Below, one piece after another: positions 1 to 12,811 of a stretch of 64,000 bases of DNA (position 1 is the stretch's first letter; every line of letters begins with the position of its first letter). The notes beneath the pieces were generated by a model that was not told where the DNA came from, searched no databases, and saw only the letters and a list, made by a program, of their open reading frames with translations. The DNA comes from Blastomyces gilchristii SLH14081 (taxonomy: Eukaryota > Ascomycota > Eurotiomycetes > Onygenales > Ajellomycetaceae), in NCBI RefSeq assembly GCF_000003855.2, contig NW_003101669.1, forward strand, positions 1,244,795 through 1,308,794, read 5' to 3'. The translations under genes and the position numbers were made by a program.

Positions 1-510
1 AACTCGCTCGATTTTTCGAATAAGAACCCGCCGATAGATCCATCGAAAAGCCCTCGATCATACGAGCATTCTGACCCCATCGCCGACCGCATATCCCGTG
101 TGGTGGTGGAGTTATCCAGCCAAACGTGAACCAGATGTCGTTCGGAACTCCTGCGTGGGATTATCCCCCATTCTCCCCTACCACACCACAACCCCGGGCC
201 AAATTGCCATACAAATTGTAAGGTGAAGAGACCTAGCCGTATGCACCAATCTTCTCGATTTTGGAAGATCCCTGATCTGTAGTTGTGGAGATATCTGAGG
301 AGCGACCTCCGCGAAAACCCTGTCCATCTTTGATGTTCCAAAACACCAACACCAAGTCCCACCCTCGTACCGCCCTTCCCAATCTGGCCCATCCCCGGCA
401 GAAAAATACAAAAAGATACCTCAGCAATAATATCAAGCACATAATCAATGAACAATGAGTCAACAGCACATCAACAACTATAAAATCAGTATACCCCAAG
501 GTCTGACTGA
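1..510 (+). promoter_or_regulatory. GC-rich 5' leader of LINE copy 1, candidate internal promoter
   Basis: This first part of the element is GC-balanced and CpG-containing, unlike the almost CpG-free body that follows. The matching segment of copy 2 starts at 11,185 and has the same character. Non-LTR elements carry an internal promoter in the 5' UTR, so a promoter role is likely but inferred. Short reading frames on both strands here resemble no known protein. Confidence 0.5.
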
Positions 511-1376
511 GCCTTTGATCCCTGCACAGTGAGATATATTAAATCTAGTTTTAATATCTCAATATTCAATAGATTCTGTAAGGAATTGAGAACAGCAACA
601 CTAGATTTCTATTAAATTTGAGAATTAACTCTATATTGATATAATCATTGACAAAGTCTTCTATTTTGAGATATAAATAACTAGTTCCTCTACATCCTGC
701 TGACAATATTTACATTATTATATAGAAACAGACTTATATTCTCTATAATATCAAGACTCTCAAGAGAGAAAGTCTTGATAGAGAGTATACAGTAGTGCAT
801 ATCTTAGCAGTTTCTATCTCATTCTTCTGCAGCAGTTAATGCAAAAAAAAAAAGATCTTAGAAATAGTTTTTTACTTCTCTTGAAAAAGTAAGGTGTTTT
901 TCTCTGAATTTTACACAATATTCTTACAAAGAATTAAAAACAGAGTTGTTTTCTGTCATAATTTCATATTCTTTTAAGTAAGAATTACTTTTTCAGTGAC
1001 TGAAGAGCTTTCATTAATACTTAATTCTTTTTTACACTCTTTATTAACTGATTTGAGTTGCACACTTGTTGTGTGAGAAGAATTGAATAATTTAGAATAA
1101 AATTGAATAGTTTTAATCAATTTCTCTGTAAAAAATTGATTTATTTTTTGTCAGTTTTTCTCTCAAAAACTGTCATATTATCTGATTTACTATTAATTGA
1201 TATCACACTTTTTCTCACTGTATTCCAAGAAAGAGATTGTAAAGATTTTATTGATTTATCTTAAAAATCAATTTTAGTTTATTAGATTCTCTTCAAAAAT
1301 CTAATCTAGTTACTGAACTAGTGTGAAAAAAATCAGGTGTTTTATACATAAAAGTCTGCTATTCTTCTTTTGAAAT

Positions 1377-1507
1377 AGTCTGATCAACTTTTCAATTGAA
1401 AACAGACTTAGAAACCTCTTAATTGAAACAGTCTGATCAACTTTTCAATTCAAAAGAGTTTAATAAATATCTCAATTGAATTAGTCTGACCAACTTTTCA
1501 TTGAGTA
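1377..1507 (+). repeat. 53-bp tandem repeat before ORF1 (3 units)
   Basis: The phrase AGTCTGATCAACTTTTCA or a close variant begins at 1,377, 1,430 and 1,483, a fixed 53-bp spacing. The last unit runs straight into the ORF1 start. Copy 2 has only two units, so repeat number differs between copies. Confidence 0.85.
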
Positions 1508-1513
1508 AGAACA

Positions 1514-3134
1514 ATGAGTTCAAAAGTACACTCAGTTGATGTGAAAAAAGATGCTTTCTCAAATACTATTCCTGAGATTGAAATTCTGAAGAGAAGAAAG
1601 AAAGAAGAAATAGAGAAACAACAAGTTCTTGAAATACAGAAACTTGAAAAAGCAAGTAAAATTCTTGAAAAGCAGTATCTGAGTGAGATAAATGAAGAAG
1701 TTCTGTTAATTCTTCATACTCAGACTAGACAACTACAGAAAGTGATCAAGTTCAAACTTAGAATTTCAAACACAGTTCAAAAAACTTTAAAAATTTCTAA
1801 TACAATCACTGACTCTTCTGTTTACTCTTCTTTCTTTTCTACTTCTTCTTCTTCTTCTTCTTTAAATCAGAAGAAAACATATGCTCAAGCAGCTGAATCT
1901 GCTGTCTCTAAATCTGCTATCTCTAAATCTGCTATCTCAAAACCTGCTCAAAATTCTGAGAAAACTGAGAAGAATACTGCTCATACTTCTAGTGATAGAA
2001 GAGTGAAGAAAAAAATGTAAAAAGAGAAAAATCTTCAAATCTCCAGAAATAGAAGACTTATTCTCAAAGTCTCAAATCAGAATATATTGCAGAGAAATAA
2101 GCTAAACTCAAACCTCATTTTCAGAATTAGAAATGAAATCAATCAGCAGTTCTTTTCTCAGTTAATGACTGATATTAAAGTTCAAAAACCAGTTATAGCT
2201 TCAATTGAGTCATTCTTCTTTGAAAACTTCATCATTCTAACTACAATGCCTGAATTCAGTACTGAATTTCTTATTCAGAATGAGAATCTCTGGAAATCAG
2301 CAGTAGAATCTTTGTTAAACACAATAATTCTATCTGAGAGAGATGAAAAGTGAGATAAATTCATTCTTTATGATATTTCAGTTGAAATTTTTGACTGTGA
2401 AGAAGGAATGCTACTTCTCAAAAATGAATTAGAAGAATACAACTCTATTCAACTGAGAAAGAAGCCTGTATGACTAAATTCAATTAAGTTCAGACAAAGC
2501 AGAAGAAATGTCTCTGTTCTAGTATATACAAAGATAATGAAACAGTCAAAGATCTCTGAAGTAAGAGTAGCAGGTTTGAAAATGAGAGTTTATGAATACA
2601 AAGACTCAAGAATGAATCTCAAAGCTCAAACACAGTGTTCAAACTATCAAAGATATGAATACTTTACAATCTCCTGTTTCAGAGACTCAAAATGTGCATT
2701 CTGTGTCAGAGATCACAAAACTAGTGAGCATAAATGTGAAACATGCTTAAAAAGAGATGAAATATGTCAACACACTCTGCTTAAATGCTCTAATTGCAAA
2801 GAAAAACATACATCTAGCTCAAAAGAATGTATGTTTGCTTCAAGAACTCAAAAGAACTGAAGAAAAGATGAAGCTCAGAGTAAATCTAGAACTGAAGAGA
2901 ATAGTCAAGTCAGTAAACTCACAACTGTAAGCTTAAAAAGAAGAAACTCTCAACTATCTAAGTCTTCAAACTTCAATTCTCCAGCTAAATGTAAACAGAA
3001 TTTGAATTCTCAAACTTCTGTTAAGATTAGAGAATTGAGAAATGACTCTGATGATAAACTAGATATAATACAAGCAGTTGAGATTTCTACTTTTCAGAAC
3101 AGTTATAATCTACTATCTGATAATAGTGATTAGA
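1514..3134 (+). pseudogene. LINE ORF1 (gag-like, zinc-knuckle), copy 1
   Basis: ORF1 starts at ATG 1,514 with a lysine- and glutamate-rich, probably coiled-coil region, then a serine-rich stretch. It ends after cysteine-rich zinc knuckles at about 2,635-2,840 (CSNC, CAFC, CETC and CSNC pairs with nearby histidines). Such knuckles are typical of the nucleic-acid-binding ORF1 protein of Tad1/I/jockey-type LINEs. Stops at about 2,018, 2,353, 2,471 and 2,858 break the frame. Several replace a Trp or Gln codon that copy 2 keeps in other positions. The terminal TAG is at 3,132-3,134. Not functional as read. Confidence 0.8.
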
Positions 3135-3159
3135 TTCTACTCTACTTTCTTAGTATAAA

Positions 3160-6100
3160 TATATAACAAAAACAACAAAAAAAGTTTAAAAACTCTTCAA
3201 AAATCACATTTATTCAAAATAATGTGAATAGAAACTCAAATTACATTTATTCTTGTCTTCAAATTACATTTGAATAAAAAGTTGATTTTATACTGCTTCA
3301 GAAGCTGAATTTTGATGCTGAGTAAAAATATGTCATTTCTCATTTAAGCTACTACTGCTTTTTACCTCAAAAGTCTGAGATAAAGTCAAGAGTAGTGATC
3401 TATGAAAGAAAGAGATCAAGATATTAATTTAATCTAAGATTTAATATCATGTCTGACCCTGATATTCTGGTGAGTGACATTATAGATAAAGAAAATGAGT
3501 TTGATACTATACAGCTTATAAATATCTATAATGAAAAGTCATTGAAGAAATATAACAATATCTGAACAATTGATAGAGAATTTCTGAATATAACTTTATC
3601 AAGAAACTCTATAATTGCAGAAGACTTCAATGCACATCATTTCTGATGAAATTCAGAATACAAGAGAGCAGTGAGAGCTGATAATCTGATTGAATGAATC
3701 TTTGAGCATTCAATAGATTTGATTAATAAGTCTGATCAACAAACATTCTTTAGAAAAGATATGAAACAGAAGTCTATTATAGATCTAATCTTCATATCAC
3801 AAAATCTAATGAAAAGAAGACTTGTAAACTAGTTTATTAATTTAAATGAGACATCAGGATCAGATCATGAGATTATTCAATTTGATATTAAACTGAGTGA
3901 AAAATAAATGAGTGAAAATCCTCTTCTCTCTAATCAGTATAACTTTGAAAAAGCTGATTGAAAAGCAGTTGAAAAAAGCATAAAACTGTTAAAATCTGAA
4001 AGACAGAATGAGCTATATTGAAATTCTGGTCAAGATGTCTCAAATGAAATGCTTGAGAATAGAGTGAAGCTTATTACATCTATTATTCTAACAAGTGTTA
4101 GAGATAATATTTCAAAGAGAAAATCTTCTGAGTTTTCAAAACCTTGATGAAATGAGAATATCTCATCTAAAAGGAAAGAATTAGCTACTGCTAAAAGAGA
4201 TTGAAAGAATGATGTAATATCTAATAAAGAGTTCAAAGCTGTCAGAAATGAATATTTTTCAGATATTAAAAGAGCTAAAACAGACTGCTGGAATAAATTT
4301 CTTGAAGAAGTACAAGAGAAGAAAGTTTTTAAAGCTTTTAACTATACTAAAACAAGAAGTGTAGCAAAACTTCCAGCCTTAGAATATGAGTTTCAGAATG
4401 AATTATATATAGCAAACTCTTTTGAGAAAAAATGTCAAGCTTTTATGAGAATTCTCTTTCAGAACTCACCAGATTCAGATTCAGATTCAGAGAAAGAGAA
4501 TATATCACTTCTCAACTATATTGATGAAAATGACTGAGAATAGCCTGATCTTACACAAGATGAATTAGAGTCAGCTATCTTCTCAAGTTCTGTTAAAACT
4601 GCTGCAGGTTCTGATTCAATTAATCACTTAATTATTCAGAATACATATTTCTACTTAAAGAATGAATATTTTGAGCTCTTTTTCAATCTCTTGAAAAATG
4701 AATATCATTCTGAATGCTGAAGAGAAGCCACTGAAATGATTCTTGTAAAACCTAATAGAAAAACTTTAATTCCTAAGTCATATAGAGTAATATCTCTATT
4801 GAACTGCCTAGAAAAGGTTTTAGAAAAGATAATAGCTACTTGACTATCTTTTATAAGCTCTATAGATGATTCTCTTTTATTCAGTGAATAAATGAGAGAT
4901 AGAAAACAGTGTTCTGTAATTAACACTGTTCTCTCAGTTGTTCATGATATTTAAATAGCAAAGTATGAGAGTCTGGTCTCAACTGCAGTTTTTATTGATA
5001 TAAAAGAAGCATTTGATCATGTTTCAAAGTCAAGATTAATTCAGACATTAAAGATATTAAAACTGTCACTTTCTCTAATAAAATGAGTTAACTGTTTTAT
5101 ATTTAAAAGAAGTATACAACTCTTCTTTGATGAAATGAAATAAGACAAGACTGAGATAAAAGTGAGAGTATCACAGGAATCTTCAATCTCACTTATTTTA
5201 TTTATAATATACACTGCATATCTATTTAAAAATAGAAATATGAGAATAGTGCAATCTCTGAGTTATATGAATGATATTAGTCTAGTCTACAGTTCAAAAA
5301 CTATCAAAGAGAATTTGAAAGTAATTGAAGAAGCTGTAAAGAAAATCTTTGTTAGAGCAGATATCAATCAAATTCAATTTAATATGAATAAAACTGAGTT
5401 AATTCACTTCTTTTCAAGATTCAATGAGAAAGAACTATCTCTAATTCTTTTAAATAGAGAGATTAAACCCAGTGTAAATGTCAAATAATTAGAAGTATGA
5501 TTAAACTCCAAGTTGAATTTTAAATATCACATTCAACAAAGAACTGTCAAGGCAGAAAGACTATTGAACAACATAATCAGACTATCAAATACAGAGAGAG
5601 GTCTATTCTTCCAGGCTATGAGACAGTTATATATAGCCTGTATTACATCAGTAGCTGATTATGAAGTTTAAGTTTGATAAAATAATCAAGGGAATTTCAC
5701 TGAACTCTTTCAAAGTCTGCAAAACAGAGCCTTGAGAAGAATTCTGAGAGCATTCAAATCATCTTCTATTAAAGTAATGAAAATTAAAGCTTCAATTCCT
5801 TCTTCTGCTATTAGATTTGAAAAGGCCTGTATGAACTATGCTCTGAGAGTTGTAAAGATGAGCTTAAATCATATAATCAGAGAAAGAGTCTCTTCTTCAT
5901 TTTCATCAATTAACTCTGGAAATGAACTGAATTGAAATAGATTTCTTGATTGAAATGAAAATAATTCTTCAAAGAAAATACCTTCTCAACTGTACAGACT
6001 ATGCTCTCTGATTAAAAATCAATTTTCTTCTTTAAATGTTGAAAAAGTTAATCATGAGAAGTTATCTCTCTGAAGAGAAAAGCTTGAATCTCTTATAGAC

Positions 6101-7117
6101 TTACAAATAAGTGAACTATCAAAAGAGAAAGAATATGAACAGCATTTGAAGAGAATTTCTACAATCAATATAAAAGACTCTATTCTGATTTATTCAGATG
6201 ACTCAAAAAATGAGAACTTGAATAGATTAGATACAGGCATTGCTTATACTGAAGATAATATCAATTTTATCTCAGACTTCTGAAATCTAGGCTCTGAATG
6301 TGAAGTCTTTGATGCTGAACTATTTACAATAGTGAAAGCTTTCAAACTCATTGAAATGAAATCTCATAAAAGAGGAAATTATTTGAAAGAGGCATGAATA
6401 TTCTCTGATAGTCAAGCTGCTTTAAAGAGACTTAGAAATAGTCAGATTTATAATAGTCAAATGAATCTTGAACTGATCTTAAACTCTATTTTGAAAATTC
6501 AAAAGAGAAGAATATCAAAGCTGATAATTCATCTGCACTAAGTTCCTGCTCATATGAATATTCATGACAATGAATTGGCTGATTCAGCTGCAAAAAAGGG
6601 TGCAGAATTAAGCAGATCTATTCAAAAAATTATGTTCTGATCTTTTATAAAGAGAAAAATAAAAGAATCTTATTTAAATAAGTGAAATGAAAGCTGGCAG
6701 AAATAAAAGAAGAGTATACATTATTCAAGATTTGAAACAAAACCCAAGTGGAAATCTTGTTCAATTAAATGTAAAAAGAAAATATTCTCATCTATAATAC
6801 AGCTGAAACTAGAACATGGCTATTTCAAATCTTATATACAAAGATTTGATGATAGATTTGACTCAATAGAATGCTTATTCTGCAATATAAATGAGAATCC
6901 TGAGTATATTGTAATGCACTGTGCATTATACAATAATCTCAGAGCCAGATTGAAAGAGAAGTATGATCTAAATCAATTAAATATGAGATTCTTATTCTCA
7001 ACTGAGACAGGAATTAAATACTTAATAGACTTTCTATCAGAAACTCAAGCAGCTACAAGAAAATGGCTAAATTCAGAATTATCTGAATATGAAGAGGAGG
7101 AAATCAACCAGATATAG
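3160..7117 (+). pseudogene. LINE ORF2 (endonuclease, RT, RNase H), copy 1
   Basis: Conceptual reading through stops shows an AP-type endonuclease (DFNAHH near 3,630, followed by two stops where a WW pair is expected, then a TDLIF-like SIIDLIF near 3,775). Next comes a reverse transcriptase (IDIKEAFDH near 5,000; catalytic box reads YMND near 5,267), then RNase H (IYSDDSK near 6,190, AELF near 6,315, FSDSQAAL near 6,400, HxVPAHMNIHDNELAD near 6,540). A C-terminal CxxC...H...C motif lies near 6,870-6,920. The first RT aspartate is Asn in both copies. Dozens of in-frame stops, mainly TGA at Trp sites, make this a relic. The exact start is not clear. Confidence 0.85.
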
Positions 7118-8017
7118 TCTGTTAAAACAGCTATATACTATCTTTTAATAATTTGTTTTATTACAGTCTTTCTTTATTTTATCTTTTCCTTTTAATTTCT
7201 TTCTGTCTATCTATTTAATGTGTCTATCTTTAAGACTGTGTTCTCTTTTCCTTTGTCATGATATTGTCAAATGATTTCAAAGTATGAGATGATGTTAAAA
7301 CACTGCAATTTGTAAACAGTTTTTGTATTCTGAGCTGGAATTTTCTGATTTTGCATATCTGAAATTGATGAATGTATAATAGTTAACTTTACAGATATAG
7401 GAAAAACCCTGAGAACTAAAAGTTCTCAGGTAGATGTCATAGTCTCTGACTGCATACATCTATAATTGAAGAATAATAATAATAATACAGTATAATCAGT
7501 TGACAATCATTGCTATATAATAAAGATAATTTCTAATTCAGTAATCTTAAGAGTATAGAAATTATACTCTTAAAGAGAAGAGTATTATTATACTCTCAGC
7601 TATGCTAAGACTCTGTTACAGTTTCACATAGCTTATTACTTTTATACAGATAATTTCATTCATTCTGTAGACTATCTGAACTGGTTTTCAATCACTCTAT
7701 AATATTATTCAGATATATCATAGAAAGATTCAATTGATAAATATGAGAATCTTACTTCTATATAAGATCAGCAGATTACTTTTTCTTAATAGTAAGATGC
7801 TACTGAGATATCACTCTAACTATTCTCACTTATAAAATGAGAGAAGGTATTCACTCATTATCTATATAGAATAGCTAGATACTGACTTCTTATAAAAGAA
7901 GTCAGTGATTCATTTTTCTTCTACTGAAATATATATAAGAGTTACTGTGTATCTCATACAATATTCTTAATATACTAAGTATTATATCTGTGATATTCTC
8001 ACAATAACTCTGTAGTC

Positions 8018-8130
8018 TATGAGCTCGCTATTCAAGCAAGATAGTCAAGCTCACTTATACAGCTTCTTAAATAACTACCTCTACATGACACCGCTGACTA
8101 GTCATCACTTCGGTTCCGCCATGTTACAAT
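8018..8130. other. CpG-bearing islet inside AT-rich block
   Basis: A stretch of roughly 110 bp with several CpG sites (around 8,023, 8,073, 8,102 and 8,108) in DNA otherwise almost free of CpG. No domain or known element end is recognised. Confidence 0.4.
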
Positions 8131-10259
8131 ATCAGAGTAAAATATGCTTTTCAAAAGATCTTAATCATATGCTGCAATTTTCAACTCAGTCTGAATCAGT
8201 GAAGATTTATAATATAATTATATCTCAACAACTTCAGTTTTAGTTCTTATAATCTGATGAAGAAAATACTGATCTTGACTCTCATATATCAGCAGATTAG
8301 AACTCAATTCAAATACTGTATTCATATAAATATCAAGTTGATTAAGAACTTGAATAATTGAGATATATTTCATCTCATTCTTCATTGTGATTATTTTGAA
8401 GAGACTAAATAATGAATTCAAGAATAATAATCTTTGTGCAGTCTGCAGAGTATAGTGAACAGCTTCTTAAACTTTCAGAACTATTATATAAGATCTCATA
8501 TCTAAATGTCAGTGATTATATCTGATAAAATGCACTCTTTCAATGTGAGATATATCATTCAACTCTGATTTATAAAAGCATTTGAGATTCTCACACTGAT
8601 ACTGAATAAAATCAGAAGAAAAAATAGGTTTATTTAATAAATATTATATGAAGTTATCAGAATAATATTTGACTGAGCTTTCTCAACTGTGAGATTGTCA
8701 TAACTCTGTGAAATTGTTGACAATTTCTGTCATTTCTATATACATTTGTCACTGGAAAGTTGAGGATTTGAGAAGAGTAGATATTAAGAGAATCAGATTT
8801 TGAAAGTAGAGTAATCTTATGAAGAATTCAGTGAGATTTTTCTGAGCAGAACTCAGAGTTGATATTTATATTAATAACACTATTGAAATTAAGATTTCCT
8901 TAACTGATAAAATCAGAAATTATGCTCTGCATTGCTTTTTCAGAGTTAATAGATCTTCAGAGAGTAGACTTATCAGTGATATATTCTTCAATGAACACAG
9001 AATTTACAGTAGTGATTTGTAGTTTTTTCAGAAAATATCTGACTCTTCAGCTCAGAGTCTCATTGTCAGAATAAATGAATTCATTTCAAAGTTACTGTGT
9101 TTGTGAGATATATCAATTGCTGAATCAGAATCAATAAATTAATTAGTAATAGTAACAGTAATTGCATCAGCAGCTGATATTTCAATATTATCAGTAACTG
9201 ACTCATCAGAATTCTCTTGATTATTATTTTCAGAAATATTCTTCTCAGCAGCTGCTTTCAAAAGTCACTCAATATACTCAATATTATCAGCAGCATTCTC
9301 ATTATATGACTCTGTCTTTAGAGAATATTAGTTTTTATAATAATAGAGATATTAAAAGTGATAAACTTACTGAGAATAGTAATGCTTCTTCACTGAGAGT
9401 ATTATTATCTGAATCACTGTCAGTGAAATCTTCATTTGCAGTTTTTAGAAAAGAAGAGCTCTGATGTTGAAATTTCAATTAATCATCTCTGAATTCTTGT
9501 CTAGAGACAGATAGCAGATAGTATTTCAGATTTTAATTAAACAGATATAACATTTTACTTTCTGATATAATTTGTAGAAAAAAGTTACATAGTTGAAAAG
9601 ATATGAATAAAGTGAATAAGTGATCTTGATAAAATAAAGAGATGAGATTAAATTACTGAAAAGAAATATATCAATAAAAGTTACAATCAGTGATAAATAT
9701 TATCTTAATATTAATAATCATACTTTCTTTATTATATTCCTGCAAGTAGCTGATTATTTTATCAGAATACTATCAAAATTCTATCAAAATTCTGAAAATA
9801 AGTATAATCATAGATCTCAGTTTAATAGATCTCTCTGAACTCTCTCATCTGATAGGTTTACTGAGACAAATCACTGATTTCAAAAGAAATCATATATTGA
9901 TATATCTGTATCATAGAATGAACATAATGACATCAATGAAGAATATCAGATAAATGAGAAATCAAACTCATCTCTGACATTCAGTAGTCTGTCAAAGAGA
10001 TGTTACTGAATTCAGCACTCAGATACAGAAGTGTATGAGAAGAAAATTCAGCTGACAGAATAAAAGTTTCATGTTAAAATCAGATAAATGTATTTTCTTA
10101 CATTCTCAAAGAACAATCTGAATAAGACAGTCACAGAGATAATGAAAACAAAGAATAAAATCTTATACATATTCTCATCAAGCTGAATTACAATACTTGA
10201 TATAATAAAGACATAGAAGTCAAGAACATTGAAAGAAATGAAGACAAGTATTTTCAGTA

Positions 10260-10395
10260 TTTCAGATCTTAGCAAAAATCTCAACTTTTCAGTGAAATAT
10301 ATCAAGTCTCTGATGAAATATCTTGATCTTTCAGCAGAATATCTTAAATCTCTGCTGAGATATATCAACTTTTCAGCAGAGAATCTTAGATAAAT
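10260..10395. repeat. Degenerate 21-bp tandem repeat
   Basis: At least five consecutive 21-bp units built on AACTTTTCAGTGAAATATATC-like phrases. The period keeps frame, and minus-strand translation gives a heptad (YLSRDLR, YSAERSR, YFIRDLI, YFTEKLR). It may be a relic of coiled-coil coding DNA or a simple satellite. Confidence 0.6.
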
Positions 10396-11171
10396 CTAAA
10401 CTTTTCAGTGAGATATCAAAACTTGTCTGATCAACTTAATTAATCATTTATTAATATAGAATCATATTTAATGAAAGAAGATAAAAAGCAGAGAAAGTTC
10501 AGTGATAATCAGATTCTATAACTGCTATAAAGAGTTGACAATCTTTGACTATTTTTGTGATTTATTTACTGCTGAAAAGTTCTTCTTGATTTTTTACTGA
10601 GTATGAGAAATTATTGACTTTGATTGATTCTCTGAGTGAGAACAATAATATATGAAATATAAGTTAACATCAGTTTGAAAAACATCAGACTAAGAAACAA
10701 GAAACTGATTCTGAAAAATAGAGATATATACAAATCTGACAACTCAAGTCAAAATATTTGATAATACTGATATAAATGAAAATTTCATCACAGTTATACT
10801 GCAATGATAAAATATTCTGACATTCTGAGATCTGATAAGTGATATTTCTGAATATCAGTAAATTGTCAGAGATGACTTTACTGAAATGATTCAGAATACT
10901 TTAACAGTAAAAAAGAGACATCTGATAAAAGATGTATGAAAGAAGATATAGAAAAAGATCAAATTTTCAGAGATACTTTTAGTGAAAGACAGATCAGTGA
11001 TGTAGAGATTTTCAACACAATTTATTTATATTTCAATATATTTAGTTTTCTATGAGTTTTATATATAAATTAGTTAATATATACTTTAATATACATAATT
11101 AGAATATACCTGTCTTGATATTCACTGAAGAAAGTTATTATATTCTCTATCTTATAATTTATATAGTTATG

Positions 11172-11184
11172 ACTGCAGAGAATT
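11172..11184. repeat. Target-site duplication, left, LINE copy 2
   Basis: The 13-mer ACTGCAGAGAATT lies immediately before the element start GGTAATAACAACC and is repeated exactly at 18,798-18,810 right after the AAT tail. This fixes both ends of copy 2. Confidence 0.9.
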
Positions 11185-11540
11185 GGTAATAACAACCGCT
11201 CCACCACGAACTCGCTCGATTTTTCGAATAAGAACCCGCTGATAGATCCATCGAAAAGCCCTCGATCATACGAGCATTTTGACCCCATCGCCGACTGCAT
11301 ACCCCGTGTGGTGGTGGAGTTATCCAGCCAAACGTGAACCGGACGTTGTTCGAAGCTCCTGTGTGGGATTATCCTCTGTTCTCCCCTACCACACCACAAC
11401 CCCGGGCCAGAGTGCCATACAAATTGTAAGGTGAAGTGACCTAGTCATATGCACCAATCTTCTCAATTTTGGAAGATCCCCGACCTGTAGTTGTGAAGAT
11501 ATCCGAGGAGCGACCTCCGCGAAAACCCTGTCCATCTTTG

Positions 11541-11826
11541 ATGTTCCAAAACACCAACGCCAAGTCTCACCCTCATACCGCCCTTCCCAATCTGGCCCAT
11601 CCCCAGCAGAAAAATACAAAAAGATACCTCAGCAATAATATCAAGCACATAATCAACAGACTCTTCTGAAGTGCAACCTTCACAGTCTGCTGCCAGTGTA
11701 TCTAGACTTCAACACCAAGTCTCACCCCTGTACTACTCCTCTCAATCTGGCCCATCCCCAGCAGAATGATACAAAAAGATACCTCAGCAACAGCATTCAA
11801 TACATAATCAGTGAACAATGAGTCAA
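11541..11826 (+). repeat. 155-bp tandem duplication in the LINE 5' leader
   Basis: The phrase CAATCTGGCCCATCCCCAGC occurs at 11,588 and again at 11,743, inside two diverged units of about 155 bp that both end with a CATAATCA phrase. Copy 1 has a single unit. This resembles 5' UTR monomer variation in LINE promoters, by analogy only. Confidence 0.75.
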
Positions 11827-12736
11827 CAGCACATCAACAACTATAAAATCAGTATATCTCAAGATCTGACTGAGCCTTTGATCCCTGCACAGTGAGATAT
11901 ATTAAATCTAGTTTTAATATCTCAATATTCAATAGATTCTGCAAGGAATTGAGAACAGCAATACTAGGTTTCTATTGAATTTGAGAATTAACTCTATATT
12001 AATATAATCATTGACAAAGTCTTCTATTTTGAGATATAAATAACCAGTTCCTCTACATCCTGCTGACAATATTTATATTATTATATAGAAACAGACTTAT
12101 ATTCTCTATAATATCAAGACTCTGAAGAGAGAAAGTCTTGATAGAGAGTATACAGTAGTGTATATCTTAGCAGTTTCTATCTCATTCTTCTGCAGCAGTT
12201 AATACAAAAAAAAGATCTTAGAAATAGTTTTTTACTTCTCTTGAAAAAGTAAGATGTTTTTCTCTGAGTTTTATACAATATTCTTACAAAGAATTAAAAA
12301 CAGAGTTGTTTTCTATCATAATTTCATATTCTTTTAAGTAAGAATTACTTTTTCAGTGACTGAAGAGCTTTCATTAATACTTAATTCTTTTTTACACTCT
12401 TTATTAACTGATTTGAGTTGCACACTTGTTGTGTGAGAAGAATTGAATAATTTAGAATAAAATTGAATAGTTTTAATCAATTTCTCTGCAAAAAATTGAT
12501 TTATTTTTTGTCAGTTTTTCTCTCAAAAACTGTCATATTATCTGATTTATTATCAATTGATATCATACTTTTTCTCACTGTATCTCAAGAAAGAGATTGT
12601 AAAGATTTTATTGATTTATCTTAAAAATCAATTTTAGTTTATTAGATTCTCTTCAAAAATCTAACCTAGTTACTGAACTAGTGTGAAAAAAATCAGGTGT
12701 TTTATATATAAAAGTCTTTTATTCTTCTTTTGAAAC

Positions 12737-12810
12737 AGTCTGATCAACTTTTCAATTGAAAACAGACTTAGAAATATCTCAATTGAAACAGTCTGATCAA
12801 CTTTTCATTG
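12737..12810 (+). repeat. 53-bp tandem repeat before ORF1 (2 units)
   Basis: Units begin at 12,737 and 12,790, again with 53-bp spacing. This is one unit fewer than copy 1. Confidence 0.8.
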
Positions 12811-12811
12811 A

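Larger units (their letters stand above)
1..7486 (+). mobile_element. LINE (Tad1/I-like) retrotransposon, copy 1, degenerate
   Basis: Non-LTR retrotransposon copy whose first 24 bp lie outside the window, judged by alignment to copy 2 (window base 1 matches 11,209). Parts in order: GC-rich 5' leader (1 to about 510), AT-rich 5' UTR with 53-bp repeats just before ORF1, ORF1 with zinc knuckles, ORF2 with endonuclease, RT, RNase H and CCHC, short 3' UTR, and an AAT repeat tail ending near 7,486. It is about 95% identical to copy 2 by hand alignment, and the differences are almost all transitions. Many stops interrupt both ORFs, so the copy cannot be autonomous under the standard code. The domain order with RNase H fits the Tad1 or I groups. 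The clade name is inference. Confidence 0.9.
7487..11171. repeat. Older AT-rich degraded block between LINE copies
   Basis: About 3.7 kb with almost no CpG and no convincing gene. Short open frames are chance products of the composition. It contains a small CpG-bearing island (8,018-8,130) and 21-bp repeats near 10,260-10,395. Because copy 2 inserted at 11,184 with a target duplication, this block and 18,811-20,938 were contiguous before that insertion. Probably an older mutated transposon, but no domain is recognisable. Confidence 0.65.
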
